Shown here one piece after another: positions 53,384-63,949 of a stretch of 64,000 nt of DNA. A model generated the notes under the pieces. The model did not search any database. It was given only the letters and a program-made list of their open reading frames with translations, and was not told the DNA's origin. The DNA comes from HdN1 sp964473645 (GTDB lineage Bacteria > Pseudomonadota > Gammaproteobacteria > Pseudomonadales > Ketobacteraceae). How positions within the stretch are numbered: position 1 is the first letter of the stretch; each line of letters opens with the position of its first letter. Both the position numbers and the translations under genes were made by a program. Location: the NCBI GenBank assembly GCA_964473645.1, contig CAYYPW010000012.1:106374-170373 (forward strand), written 5' to 3'.

Positions 53384-53544
53384 GCCGGTTAAGCCTCGTG
53401 CACACAATAAAAAGAAGGGGGGTATATTACCAATGTCGTCGTGAAGGGCATAGCTTTTAACCTGAGAGCAGACAGCCTTTAAACCTGCGATCTTTGCCCG
53501 ACTGCCTTATAATGGCCGGCTTTACCCCGCGACAGACCGAGACC

Positions 53545-54507
53545 ATGACACATATCCAGCACCAAGCCACTATTCCCGATGACTGCTCAGGCAAACGCTT
53601 GGACCAGGTAGCGGCCCAATTGTTTCCCGACTATTCACGGGCGCGCCTGCAAGAATGGATCAAATCCGGGTCGCTTACCGTCAATGGCAAGCCCGGCATT
53701 GGCAAAGAGAAAGTGATTGGCGGTGAGCATCTGGTGCTTAATGCCGAGCTACATGCCGATGAACGCCTGACCCCCCAAGACATCTTGCTGGATATCGTCC
53801 ACGAAGACGACAGTTTGCTGATTATCAACAAGCCGGCAGGCATGGTAGTGCATCCCGCCATTGGCAACCGCGACGGCACGCTGATCAATGCGCTGGTGCA
53901 CCACGCACCAAGCCTTGCCGAGCTACCGCGCGCCGGGCTTGTGCACCGTATCGACAAAGACACCACGGGCTTATTGGTAGTGGCTAAAACCCTCGAAGCC
54001 CACACTGATTTGGTCGGCCAGCTCCAAGCCAAAACCATGAAGCGCGAATACGAGGCCATTGTGCAAGGTGTCATGACTGGTGGTGGCAAGGTGGATGCCC
54101 CGTTGGGTCGTCACCCCACCCATCGTACCCGTCGAGCGGTAGTGCCCTCCGGCAAAGAAGCGGTGACGCACTATCGGGTCGTGGCGCGTTATCGTGCCCA
54201 CACGCATATCCGGCTGGCGCTCGAAACCGGGCGTACCCACCAGATTCGCGTGCATATGGAGCATATCCGCTATCCGCTGCTCGGCGATCCCGAATACGGC
54301 GGCCGCTTGCGCTTGCCCAAAGCGTCAACCCCTGAATTTGTTGCAGCGCTGCAGGCGTTCAAGCGCCAGGCCCTGCATGCCCAGCGTTTGGCATTACATC
54401 ATCCTGAAACGGGTGACTGGATGGCATGGGAGGTGCCATTGCCCGCCGATTTCGTGCAAGTCCTGGACGCCATCAAAGCCGATTACAAGATTGGCAAAGA
54501 AAAGTAA
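53545..54507 (+). CDS. rluD: 23S rRNA pseudouridine synthase RluD
   Basis: RluD makes pseudouridines 1911, 1915 and 1917 in helix 69 of 23S rRNA. I take the ATG at 53545, giving 320 residues; upstream ATGs add a non-conserved stretch. The N-terminal S4 domain (GKRLDQVAAQLFPDYSRARL) is followed by the synthase domain with the catalytic D137 in HRIDKDTTGLLVVAK, and RTHQIRVHMEHIRYPLLGDP. A TATAAT at 53508-53513 may be its -10 element. pgeF follows after 35 bases. Confidence 0.95.
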   Translation: MTHIQHQATIPDDCSGKRLDQVAAQLFPDYSRARLQEWIKSGSLTVNGKPGIGKEKVIGGEHLVLNAELHADERLTPQDILLDIVHEDDSLLIINKPAGMVVHPAIGNRDGTLINALVHHAPSLAELPRAGLVHRIDKDTTGLLVVAKTLEAHTDLVGQLQAKTMKREYEAIVQGVMTGGGKVDAPLGRHPTHRTRRAVVPSGKEAVTHYRVVARYRAHTHIRLALETGRTHQIRVHMEHIRYPLLGDPEYGGRLRLPKASTPEFVAALQAFKRQALHAQRLALHHPETGDWMAWEVPLPADFVQVLDAIKADYKIGKEK

Positions 54508-54542
54508 GCGCATTTGGCAGATAACGCCAGGGGTTAGCCTTC

Positions 54543-55319
54543 ATGTCCGTCAGCACCCTCAATGACGTTGTTAGCGCATGGCTTGCGCCAGACTGGCCTG
54601 CGCCTGCCAATGTGCATGCCTTTGTAAGCATCCGTGGAGCGCCGCTTTCAGCAGGGGCTTATGGCGCGTTCAATACCGCTGATCATGTGGGCGATGCGCC
54701 AGAGCATGTACGCCGCGCACGCGAGTCGTTAGTGGCGCACCTTGCACTCCCGCATTTGCCGCTTTGGCTCGATCAGGTGCATGGCACCCACGTCGTTACG
54801 GCGACACCCTCTACCGCACGCCAACCGGCAGATGCGGTTACCACTTGCTATACCGGTTTGCCCATCACCATACATACCGCCGATTGTTTGCCTGTGTTCT
54901 TTTGCAATCGTGCTGGCACGCAAGTGGCTCTGGCGCATGCGGGCTGGCGGGGGTTGGAGGCTGGGGTCATTGAAAACACGGTGCATACCTTTAATGATGC
55001 GCCCGAGGACATTCTGGTGTGGTTGGGGCCGGCCATTGGCCCGCATCAGTTTGAGGTGGGTAACGAGGTGCGTGAGGCATTTCTTCGACATTTTCCTGAG
55101 CATGCTTCCGCATTTCGGCTCTCGCCCTTCAAGTCGGATGGACAGCACTGGTTGTGTGATATCTATCGTTTGGCGCGTCAGCGACTGGCGCGACTTCATA
55201 TTCACACTGTATCGGGTGGAGATTGCTGTACTGCGTCTGATCCGCGCTTTTTCTCCTATCGTCGTGACAAAGTGACCGGACGTATGCTCTCCGTTATCTG
55301 GATGGACGCGGACAAGTAA
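54543..55319 (+). CDS. pgeF: Peptidoglycan editing factor PgeF (YfiH, laccase-domain family)
   Basis: PgeF removes wrongly placed serine residues from peptidoglycan precursors and is a cytoplasmic metal enzyme. The 258-residue protein shows the family motifs DQVHGTHVV, ITIHTADCLPVFF and ALAHAGWRGLEAGVIE, with the metal-binding histidine and cysteine residues, and a late GGDCCTASDPRFFSYRRD. The order rluD-pgeF-clpB is the standard pseudomonad one. Confidence 0.95.
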   Translation: MSVSTLNDVVSAWLAPDWPAPANVHAFVSIRGAPLSAGAYGAFNTADHVGDAPEHVRRARESLVAHLALPHLPLWLDQVHGTHVVTATPSTARQPADAVTTCYTGLPITIHTADCLPVFFCNRAGTQVALAHAGWRGLEAGVIENTVHTFNDAPEDILVWLGPAIGPHQFEVGNEVREAFLRHFPEHASAFRLSPFKSDGQHWLCDIYRLARQRLARLHIHTVSGGDCCTASDPRFFSYRRDKVTGRMLSVIWMDADK

Positions 55320-55458
55320 TCATTAAGTTGCGCTTGCTGAGCATTTCTGTCGGACTTTTAATGCTGAAGTTTGGGATGTGAGCGGCGCTTACATTGACCG
55401 TTATATGCTGACGCTCTTGACCTATATCAACTTCCGGCGCGTACAAACGTCGCCACCC

Positions 55459-55486
55459 CTTGAAAACCCTGTTCTTGCACCTATCT
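55459..55486 (+). promoter_or_regulatory. Sigma-32 (heat-shock) type promoter of clpB
   Basis: CTTGAAA (55459-55465) is a perfect sigma-32 -35 element, and after 13 bases ACCTATCT (55479-55486) matches CCCCATNT at most positions. It is about 70 bases before the clpB start, in the gap after pgeF, and clpB is a known heat-shock gene. Confidence 0.75.
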
Positions 55487-55556
55487 ATTAGTCATCCAGC
55501 GCCCAAATGACGGCGCTCTCGACATTAGCTATCGCTATAAGCAAGCAGGAATTCCC

Positions 55557-58130
55557 ATGCGAATCGACAAGTTAACCAGCAAACTGCAAATGGCCCTCTC
55601 AGAAGCGCAATCGATCGCGTTGGGCCGTGACCATAATTTCATTGAACCCGTGCATGTACTCATGGCGCTATTGGAGGACGCCAGCAGTGGCATCCGTCCA
55701 CTTTTGGCGCAATCCGGCTGCAACATCGGACAGCTCAAAGACGAACTCACCGCCATTCTGATTCGTATGCCGCAAATCAAGAACCCCGATGGCAACGTCC
55801 ACCTGTCCAACGAAATGGGCCGCCTGCTTAACCTCGCTGACCGTCAGGCGCAAAAGCGCGGCGATCAGTACATCTCCAGCGAACTCCTGTTATTGGCCAT
55901 GCTGGAAGACAAAGGTGAAATCGGCGCCATCTTCAAAAAACTCGGCGTGCGCGCCCAAGACATCGAAACCGCTATCGAAAAAGTCCGTGGGGGCAGCAAA
56001 GTGAACGATCCCAACGCAGAAGAGCAACGTCAGGCGCTCGACAAATACACCATCGACCTTACCGAGCGTGCGCGTAATGGCAAACTCGATCCGGTCATCG
56101 GCCGTGATGACGAAATCCGGCGCACCATTCAAGTGTTGCAGCGTCGTACCAAGAATAACCCTGTGCTGATAGGTGAACCTGGCGTTGGTAAAACCGCCAT
56201 CGTTGAAGGGCTTGCACAACGTATCGTCAATGGCGAAGTCCCTGAAGGTCTCAAAAACAAGCGCGTATTGTCACTGGATATGGGGGCTTTGCTAGCAGGT
56301 GCCAAATTCCGTGGCGATTTTGAAGAGCGCCTCAAAGCCGTATTGACCGAGCTCTCCAAGGAGGAGGGCGCCGTCATCCTCTTTATCGATGAATTACACA
56401 CCATGGTGGGTGCAGGTAAAGCCGAAGGCGCGATGGATGCGGGCAACATGCTCAAGCCTGCGCTTGCACGCGGCGAGTTGCACTGCGTTGGCGCCACCAC
56501 CCTCGATGAGTACCGCAAATATATTGAAAAAGATGCCGCCCTGGAGCGCCGCTTTCAGAAAGTGTTGGTCGATCAACCCACCGTAGAGGACACCATCGCC
56601 ATTTTGCGGGGTCTGAAAGAGCGTTATGAAGTGCATCATGGCGTCGACATCACTGACTCCGCCATTGTTGAAGCCGCCAAGCTCTCGCACCGCTACATCA
56701 CCGATCGTCAATTGCCCGACAAGGCCATTGACCTGATCGACGAAGCCGCGAGCCGCATCCGCATGGAGATGGACTCCAAGCCGGAAGAGCTCGACCGTCT
56801 CGAACGCCGCCTGATCCAGCTCAAAATGGAGCGCGAAGCCCTCAAGAAAGAAGAGGACGAAGCCTCCCGCAAACGTTTGGACAAGCTCAACGAAGACATC
56901 GCCAAAATCGAACGTGAATACGCAGATCTGGAAGAGATCTGGAACTCTGAGAAAGCCGCCCTCCAAGGCAGCCAAAAGATCAAAGCCGAACTGGAACAAG
57001 CCCGCATCGATCTGGAAGCCGCCCGCAGAGAAGGCGACCTGGGCCGCATGTCCGAGCTGCGTTACGGCCGTATCCCCGAACTGGAAAAACGCCTCGACAT
57101 GGCCACCCAGGCCGAAATGATGGAAATGAAGCTGCTGCGCAACCGTGTCACCGAAGAAGAGATCGCCGAAGTCGTCTCCAAGTGGACCGGCATTCCCGTG
57201 TCCAAAATGCTCGAAGGCGAGCGCGAAAAACTCCTGCGCATGGAAGATTCATTACACAAGCGTGTCGTCGGCCAGCACGAAGCCGTGGTCGCCGTTGCCA
57301 ATGCCGTACGCCGTTCACGTGCCGGCCTGTCTGACCCCAATCGCCCGAACGGTTCGTTTCTGTTTCTCGGCCCCACCGGCGTGGGCAAAACTGAATTGTG
57401 CAAAGCCCTGGCAGAATTCCTGTTCGATACCCAGGATGCCATGGTGCGCATTGACATGTCCGAATTCATGGAGAAGCACTCGGTTGCTCGCCTGATCGGA
57501 GCGCCCCCGGGCTATGTTGGCTATGAAGAAGGCGGCTACCTGACCGAAACCGTACGGCGGAAGCCATACTCCGTCATATTGCTGGATGAAGTCGAAAAAG
57601 CGCACCCCGACGTATTCAACATTTTGCTGCAAGTGCTCGAAGATGGCCGTCTCACCGACGGACAGGGTCGCACAGTCGACTTTAAGAATACTGTTATTGT
57701 AATGACTTCAAACTTGGCCTCGGATCTGATCCAGACCCTGGCGCGAGAAGCCGATTACAACAGCATGCGCGATGCAGTGATGGAGGTTGTGGGTCGCCAT
57801 TTCCGTCCCGAATTCATCAATCGTATTGACGAGGTGGTGGTGTTCCATCCATTGGGTGACAATCAGATTCGTGGAATCGCGGATATTCAGTTGGCCAGCC
57901 TGCGCAAACGGCTTGCGGATCGCGATCTCAAGCTTGAGCTCGACGGTGAGGTTTTAAATCGCCTGATCGAGGTGGGTTACGACCCTGTGTTTGGCGCAAG
58001 GCCCCTCAAGCGCGCCATCCAACGCATGATTGAAAACCCGTTGGCCCAAGACATTCTTGCCGGAAACTTTCTCCCAGGCGAGACAATCCACGCACGGCTA
58101 GAAAATGGTCAGTTGGCCTTCTCCAAATAG
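55557..58130 (+). CDS. clpB: ATP-dependent disaggregase ClpB
   Basis: ClpB frees proteins from aggregates together with DnaK, using a hexameric ring. The 857-residue protein has the N domain (1-145), NBD1 with Walker A GEPGVGKT from residue 206, the coiled-coil middle domain at about 410-525 (RLERRLIQLKMEREALKKEE), and NBD2 with Walker A GPTGVGKT from 605, then a C-terminal domain. The sensor and arginine-finger regions look intact. There is no internal start site visible by eye that would certainly give the short ClpB form. AGGAA precedes the ATG. Confidence 0.98.
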   Translation: MRIDKLTSKLQMALSEAQSIALGRDHNFIEPVHVLMALLEDASSGIRPLLAQSGCNIGQLKDELTAILIRMPQIKNPDGNVHLSNEMGRLLNLADRQAQKRGDQYISSELLLLAMLEDKGEIGAIFKKLGVRAQDIETAIEKVRGGSKVNDPNAEEQRQALDKYTIDLTERARNGKLDPVIGRDDEIRRTIQVLQRRTKNNPVLIGEPGVGKTAIVEGLAQRIVNGEVPEGLKNKRVLSLDMGALLAGAKFRGDFEERLKAVLTELSKEEGAVILFIDELHTMVGAGKAEGAMDAGNMLKPALARGELHCVGATTLDEYRKYIEKDAALERRFQKVLVDQPTVEDTIAILRGLKERYEVHHGVDITDSAIVEAAKLSHRYITDRQLPDKAIDLIDEAASRIRMEMDSKPEELDRLERRLIQLKMEREALKKEEDEASRKRLDKLNEDIAKIEREYADLEEIWNSEKAALQGSQKIKAELEQARIDLEAARREGDLGRMSELRYGRIPELEKRLDMATQAEMMEMKLLRNRVTEEEIAEVVSKWTGIPVSKMLEGEREKLLRMEDSLHKRVVGQHEAVVAVANAVRRSRAGLSDPNRPNGSFLFLGPTGVGKTELCKALAEFLFDTQDAMVRIDMSEFMEKHSVARLIGAPPGYVGYEEGGYLTETVRRKPYSVILLDEVEKAHPDVFNILLQVLEDGRLTDGQGRTVDFKNTVIVMTSNLASDLIQTLAREADYNSMRDAVMEVVGRHFRPEFINRIDEVVVFHPLGDNQIRGIADIQLASLRKRLADRDLKLELDGEVLNRLIEVGYDPVFGARPLKRAIQRMIENPLAQDILAGNFLPGETIHARLENGQLAFSK

Positions 58131-58141
58131 TCAATGCAAAT

Positions 58142-58177
58142 AAAAGGGGTGGGAGTTTTGCTCCCACCCCTTTTTTT
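58142..58177. terminator. Bidirectional terminator after clpB
   Basis: AAAAGGGGTGGGAG (58142-58155), loop TTTTG, and CTCCCACCCCTTTT (58161-58174) form a 14-bp perfect stem with T runs on both sides, closing clpB and the convergent DUF4124 gene. Confidence 0.95.
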
Positions 58178-58243
58178 GTGTTTTCAGTTCACTTCACCAC
58201 AACACAAAACCCAACCCGTCTAACGCAAACCCGATTTGACGGA

Positions 58244-58717
58244 TTATTTGGACGCTTTTTGGCAATTATCGGCAAGATATTTTTCCGCCTCTTTAATGCG
58301 CGACTGTTTTTCTTCCTCGCTCAGCATTTTTACCTGCCCGTCGGCCGCCGCTTCGCGAATGCGAGCGCTTTCCTTTAATACCCTGAGATTCGTTGTATAA
58401 ATCTCGCAGTTTTTCTTGGTGATTTCCGCCTGCGCTTTTGCGACCTCGGGATCTAAAGCGGGCTCGCTGGACGCTCCCTTCCCGACAGGTGCGGATGCGT
58501 TGGACGCAGGAGATTCACCTTCCTGCTTCGGTGTTGAGCTGGGCGATTGGGAATTCACACGAATTTTTTCGCCTACCCCCGGTGCTGGCGGCTTCTCGCC
58601 AAAATGCGTCACGCCTTTCTCATCCACCCAGCGATAGATGCCCCCGCCCCAGGAATGCGTCCCCACAGACAACGCCATCGCCCCCACCAACACCCCAATC
58701 ACACTTATCTTGTTCAC
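58244..58717 (-). CDS. DUF4124 domain periplasmic protein
   Basis: The 157-residue protein has a signal peptide (MNKISVIGVLVGAMALSVG) followed directly by the DUF4124 motif GGIYRWVDEKGVTHFGEKPPA. A Ser/Pro/Ala-rich linker covers about 55-95. The C-terminal part is helical (KAQAEITKKNCEIYTTNLRVL, EEKQSRIKEAEKYLADNC), with two cysteines. DUF4124 proteins are periplasmic, often with a coiled-coil tail, and lack a known function. It stands alone between clpB and the ilv operon. Confidence 0.85.
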   Translation of the reverse strand: MNKISVIGVLVGAMALSVGTHSWGGGIYRWVDEKGVTHFGEKPPAPGVGEKIRVNSQSPSSTPKQEGESPASNASAPVGKGASSEPALDPEVAKAQAEITKKNCEIYTTNLRVLKESARIREAAADGQVKMLSEEEKQSRIKEAEKYLADNCQKASK

Positions 58718-59218
58718 GTTGTGCTCCCGGAATCAAAAGATCACCGCAGGTAAATTCAAGTCATCCCTAATCATAGTCGGCACTCAGAAATTTGAGTAAC
58801 CAATCCATCACAAACCCAAGCCATTCCTGCGTTTGCGGCCGTTGCCGGTATTGACAAAAAAACATTTCCTGTCAACATACCCTGCTCACTAACGTGGGTG
58901 CGGTACGAGCAGAAAACCCTGTTTTTACCTGCGCAAGAGCGAGAATACTGCCAAAAACGCAGCTGATCACTGCGGCAATCCCGTCGACTTAGCTTGTTAA
59001 CCCGCAAGCGCCCAAAGCGCCTGTGGCAGAGAAAGCCCAACACCTCATGCTTTATCTGCTCAAGCTTGCTCCAACCCACAAGTCGTGCGTCAGCGGCCGT
59101 CAGCCATTGGCGTTACGCAAAAGACATCGGGTCACCAGTAAGCAATGCATCCAGCCATGTAACCCGTAGGCCAGGGTTTGTACAAAGCAAGGCGTGGAAC
59201 AAACAGAGGTAATTGAGA
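58718..59218. other. Intergenic region upstream of the ilv operon
   Basis: This 501-base gap holds no gene I can support. It contains the TTGACA promoter and inverted repeat at 58851-58878 and GC-rich stretches near the ilvI start. I looked for a leader peptide rich in branched-chain residues and a terminator pair, as in attenuated ilv operons, and saw none clear enough to report. Confidence 0.5.
58851..58878 (+). promoter_or_regulatory. Candidate ilvIHC promoter with TTGACA inverted repeat
   Basis: A perfect TTGACA (58851-58856) is followed after 16 bases by CAACAT (58873-58878), a weak -10. Its reverse complement TGTCAA lies at 58870-58875, so the element is an inverted repeat with 13 bases between the arms. 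It may be a divergent promoter pair or an operator for a regulator such as Lrp. Confidence 0.45.
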
Positions 59219-60940
59219 GTGGAATTACTATCCGGTGCAGAAATGGTTGTTCGCGCCTTGCGCGACGAAGGGGTTAAAACCATCTTTGGTTACCCCGGTG
59301 GAGCAGTGCTCCATATCTATGACGCCCTTTTTCAGCAAAGTGACATCACCCATATCCTGGTGCGACACGAGCAAGCGGCTGCTCACATGGCAGACGGCTA
59401 CGCCCGCGCTTGCGGCGAGCCTGGCGTGGTCCTGGCGACGTCCGGCCCCGGCGCTACCAATACCGTCACGGGCATTGCGACCGCTTATATGGACTCCATC
59501 CCGATGGTTATCATCACCGGGCAAGTGCAGACCGACTGGATTGGCGATGACGCTTTCCAGGAAACCGACATCGTTGGCGTTACCCGCCCCATCGTTAAAC
59601 ACAGCTTCATGGTGCGCCATGCCCGCGATATTCCTATCGCCATTCGTAAAGCTTTCTATATAGCAACCACTGGCCGTCCTGGCCCCGTGTTGGTTGATAT
59701 TCCGAAGGACTGCACTAGCCCGCTGGAGAAATTCGAGTACCCCGCGCCGGCCAAAATCAAGATGCGTTCTTATAACGTCGTCACGCGCGGCCATCCCGGT
59801 CAGATCAAAAAGGCCGTGGATCTGCTTATGCAGGCTAAGCGCCCGTTGTTCTATACCGGCGGTGGCGTTGTGCTCGGTGGTGCGTCCAATTATCTGACGC
59901 AGTTGGTTCGCCAACTGGGCATGCCTATCACCAATACCCTGATGGGATTGGGTGCATTCCCAGGTGACGACCCGCAATTTGTCGGTATGCTGGGGATGCA
60001 CGGCACTTACGAAGCCAACATGGCCATGCATCACGCCGACGTTATTCTGGCCGTGGGTGCGCGTTTCGATGACCGCGTCACCAACAATACCCAGAAATTC
60101 TGCCCGAACGCCAAAATCATCCACGTCGATGTTGATCCGGCGTCCATTTCCAAGAACATCCCGGTCGATATCCCCATCGTAGGCCCTTGCGACCAGGTCC
60201 TCATGGAAATGCTGGACATCGTCAAAAAAGGCGAAGAAACCCCAGACAAAGCAGCCCTCGAATCCTGGTGGAAACAAATCAACGCTTGGCGTGCCTATCA
60301 CGGTCTTCGCTACACCAAAGAAGACACGATTCTCAAGCCGCAGCAGGTTATCGAAGCGTTGTACCGTGTGACCAATGGTGATGCCATCGTCACCTCCGAT
60401 GTCGGTCAGCACCAAATGTTCGCGGCCCAATACTACAAATTCCGCCGTCCTCACCAATGGATCAATTCCGGCGGCTTGGGCACCATGGGGTTTGGCTTAC
60501 CCGCTGCCATGGGCTGCCTGGTCGCACACCCGGAAGCCACCGTTGCCTGCGTCACCGGCGAAGGCTCGATCCAGATGAACATCCAGGAGCTGGCCACCTG
60601 CTTGCAGTACCGCTTCCCGGTTAAAATCATCACCCTGAACAACCAGTCCCTCGGCATGGTTCGCCAATGGCAAGACATGCAGTACCAAGGGCGTTACTCC
60701 AGCTCCACCTACGAAGAGTCACTGCCGGATTTCGTCAAGCTCGTCGAAGCTTATGGGCATGTAGGTATGCGCGTTACCAACCCCGCCGACCTCGATGGCG
60801 CCATGGAAGAAGCCTTCAAGATGAAAGATCGTCTTGTTTTCATGGACATCTATGTTGATCCCACCGAGCACGTCTACCCGATGCAAATCAAAGAAGGCTC
60901 GATGCGCGACATGTGGCTGAACAAAACGGAGCGGACCTGA
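59219..60940 (+). CDS. ilvI: Acetolactate synthase large subunit (GTG start)
   Basis: IlvI makes acetolactate or acetohydroxybutyrate, the first common step of branched-chain amino acid synthesis, with thiamine diphosphate. I place the start at the GTG at 59219, with GAGGT eight bases before it, because the product then begins ELLSGAEMVVRALRDEG after the initiator, as in relatives; a TTG at 59213 is too close to the ribosome site. The 573 residues show the catalytic glutamate E51 (LVRHEQAAAHMADGYARA), FQETDIVG, and the cofactor motif GEGSIQMN followed by NN. ilvH follows after 2 bases. The P. aeruginosa ilvIHC order is the same. Confidence 0.96.
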   Translation: MELLSGAEMVVRALRDEGVKTIFGYPGGAVLHIYDALFQQSDITHILVRHEQAAAHMADGYARACGEPGVVLATSGPGATNTVTGIATAYMDSIPMVIITGQVQTDWIGDDAFQETDIVGVTRPIVKHSFMVRHARDIPIAIRKAFYIATTGRPGPVLVDIPKDCTSPLEKFEYPAPAKIKMRSYNVVTRGHPGQIKKAVDLLMQAKRPLFYTGGGVVLGGASNYLTQLVRQLGMPITNTLMGLGAFPGDDPQFVGMLGMHGTYEANMAMHHADVILAVGARFDDRVTNNTQKFCPNAKIIHVDVDPASISKNIPVDIPIVGPCDQVLMEMLDIVKKGEETPDKAALESWWKQINAWRAYHGLRYTKEDTILKPQQVIEALYRVTNGDAIVTSDVGQHQMFAAQYYKFRRPHQWINSGGLGTMGFGLPAAMGCLVAHPEATVACVTGEGSIQMNIQELATCLQYRFPVKIITLNNQSLGMVRQWQDMQYQGRYSSSTYEESLPDFVKLVEAYGHVGMRVTNPADLDGAMEEAFKMKDRLVFMDIYVDPTEHVYPMQIKEGSMRDMWLNKTERT

Positions 60941-60942
60941 TC

Positions 60943-61434
60943 ATGCGCAGAATCATTTCCATACTGCTTGAAAACGAACCGGGAGCCCTCTCACGCGTAG
61001 TTGGCTTGTTCTCGCAACGCGGCTACAACATTGAGACGCTGACTGTTGCTCCGACCAATGATCCAACCCTGTCGCGTTTGACGCTCACCACCAAAGGTGG
61101 CGATCGTGTCATCGAACAGATCACCAAACAACTCAATAAATTGGTTGAAGTGGTAAAACTGGTTGATCTGACCGAAGGTGCCCACATCGAGCGCGAGCTG
61201 ATGCTCATTAAGGTAAAAGCTACCGGGGCCCAGCGCGCTGAGATCAAACGTACCTCCGACATCTTCCGCGGCCAGATCGTGGATGTGTCCAGCTCCGTTT
61301 ACACCGTGCAGCTGGCCGGTACCAGTGATAAGCTCGACGCCTTCATTGAAGCTGTCGGCGAAGTAAACATTCTCGAAGTGGTGCGTACCGGGGTGTCCGG
61401 CATCGCGCGCGGCGATAAGACGCTCGCGCTCTAA
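60943..61434 (+). CDS. ilvH: Acetolactate synthase small (regulatory) subunit
   Basis: IlvH binds valine and regulates the large subunit. The start at 60943 gives 163 residues, the same as in E. coli, beginning MRRIISILLENEPGALSRVV. The ACT domain (residues 4-78) contains VVGLFSQRGYNIETLTVAPT and the C-terminal domain has ELMLIKVKA and VYTVQLAGTSDKLDAFIEAV. Feedback inhibition by valine is expected. An in-frame start 10 codons earlier lies inside ilvI and is not needed. Confidence 0.97.
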   Translation: MRRIISILLENEPGALSRVVGLFSQRGYNIETLTVAPTNDPTLSRLTLTTKGGDRVIEQITKQLNKLVEVVKLVDLTEGAHIERELMLIKVKATGAQRAEIKRTSDIFRGQIVDVSSSVYTVQLAGTSDKLDAFIEAVGEVNILEVVRTGVSGIARGDKTLAL

Positions 61435-61533
61435 CGCAACATCAACAGATATGACGCCCGGCACTTAACCGTCGGGCCAATCAAAAGCAACTGACTAATC
61501 CACTAGCAATAAGCGAAAAACCAGGGGAACAAA

Positions 61534-62550
<1,017 letters not shown>

Positions 62551-62603
62551 CAAGCGAGCTCGGTCGCTACAGTGGTGCCGAGTTCTTTTGGCGGTTTAGA
62601 CAT

Positions 62604-62642
62604 AAAACAACAAACGCGGCCATTGCCGCGTTTGTTGTTTTT
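62604..62642 (+). terminator. Terminator after ilvC
   Basis: A 17-bp perfect stem (62604-62620 and 62625-62641) with loop CATT has the core ACGCGGC and ends in TTTTT, about 50 bases after the ilvC stop. Confidence 0.93.
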
Positions 62643-62731
62643 GCACAATTAAAATGCACTAAACTTTCGTCTCAAAACCACGTCAAATCGAAGTACGATT
62701 GCCGCTCTCACATTTAAACGGAATGCAGACC

Positions 62732-63550
62732 ATGGCTGATGACAAGTCACCCGATGAAATACCGCCTCCACAAGAACCCGCAGAGCACGAAGCTGACAAC
62801 AGTGGCGTCGTATTTGAGGTCGTTGAAAAAGAGCTGCACGAAGGTAAAAAGGTGCCCCGCAAAGGCGTCTACTTGCTTCCGAATTTGTTTACGACAGGCG
62901 CGCTATTTTCAGCCTTCTACGCGATAATTTTTGCAATGAACGGCCATTTTGAGCAGGCCGCCATAGCTATTTTCGTATCCATGATTTTTGATGGGCTCGA
63001 TGGCCGGGTTGCTCGCCTCACCAACACGCAAAGCGCCTTCGGTGCCCAGTACGACAGTCTCGCCGATTGCATTTCGTTTGGCGTCGCCCCTGCGCTCGTA
63101 TCCTATGCCTGGGCGCTCTCCAATCTTGGCAAGGTGGGTTGGACCATAGGTTTTATTTACCTCGCTTGCGCAGCGCTACGTTTAGCCCGGTTTAATGTTC
63201 AGCTTGATACAGCGGATAAGCGTTTTTTCACGGGGCTTCCAAGCCCTTCGGCGGCAGCAGTTGTCGCTGGCATGGTTTGGTTGGGCGTGGACCTGGGTGT
63301 TTCAGGTGCAGATGTCTCATGGTTGGTTGCACTCATCACCGGATTTGCCGCGGTTATGATGGTCAGTAACGTCAAGTACAGTTCATTCAAAGAGCTCGAT
63401 TTCAAGGGGCGAGTTCCCTTTGTTGCTATCCCGGTCGTAGTGCTCGCTACTGCAGTCATTGCAGTCTACCCGTCGGGCTTGTTGATGGGTATTTTCCTGC
63501 TTTACGCATTGTCTGGGCCGGCGCTTCACTTCAAACGTAAAAACATTTGA
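62732..63550 (+). CDS. pssA: CDP-diacylglycerol--serine O-phosphatidyltransferase
   Basis: PssA makes phosphatidylserine, the precursor of phosphatidylethanolamine, in the inner membrane. I take the ATG at 62732, with CGGA nine bases before it; an ATG at 62723 is nearer the ribosome site than is usual. The 272-residue protein has about eight membrane segments. It carries the CDP-alcohol phosphotransferase motif D90-G91, A94-R95, G104, D108 and D112 in DGRVARLTNTQSAFGAQYD and onward. This is the type II, multi-spanning enzyme of pseudomonads rather than the E. coli form. Confidence 0.94.
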   Translation: MADDKSPDEIPPPQEPAEHEADNSGVVFEVVEKELHEGKKVPRKGVYLLPNLFTTGALFSAFYAIIFAMNGHFEQAAIAIFVSMIFDGLDGRVARLTNTQSAFGAQYDSLADCISFGVAPALVSYAWALSNLGKVGWTIGFIYLACAALRLARFNVQLDTADKRFFTGLPSPSAAAVVAGMVWLGVDLGVSGADVSWLVALITGFAAVMMVSNVKYSSFKELDFKGRVPFVAIPVVVLATAVIAVYPSGLLMGIFLLYALSGPALHFKRKNI

Positions 63551-63874
63551 GGTGCTTGTCCGTCTCGTTGCGATCAAGCACCTCTCATTCGCCACAAGCA
63601 GTTGCCACAAGGCTTACAGGCTGCCCTTGTAAGCGTTGTGGCCGATCTAGTGTAAATCCTTGAAAAAATTTAACTCTTTCTGAAATAAATGATGGACACC
63701 TCCCAGGTGTTTCAATAGAATGCGCCACCTCGGCTTGATCAACTGATCAACACCGACTAAGGTTACAAACCCGGTTCAAAAAAACTTTATGCGGCGATGG
63801 TCGCAGAAGAATGAGAACTTCTGCTTCGGCAGGGTGAGTCTGAAAAGTTCGCTGAAAAGCAAACGAAAAAAAGA

Positions 63875-63902
63875 TTGACCGGGGTGGTGAAACGAGTATA
63901 AT
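63875..63902 (+). promoter_or_regulatory. Strong rRNA-operon promoter
   Basis: TTGACC (63875-63880), a 16-base spacer and a perfect TATAAT (63897-63902) form a strong promoter. An A-rich stretch (AAACGAAAAAAAG) just upstream can act as an UP element. It precedes the boxA site and points to an rRNA operon beyond the window edge. Confidence 0.85.
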
Positions 63903-63949
63903 GCTCAACCTCAGCCGCGAAGCTGGGGTCTGGCGAAGGCCGGAAAGAC

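Noticed and set aside
58880..59218. Attenuator with leader peptide before ilvI
   Set aside because: No short frame rich in leucine, valine or isoleucine codons followed by a terminator hairpin was clear.
59228..60457. 409-residue open frame on the minus strand opposite ilvI
   Set aside because: It lies fully inside the clearly coding ilvI gene, has no ribosome site or family motif, and reflects codon bias on the other strand.
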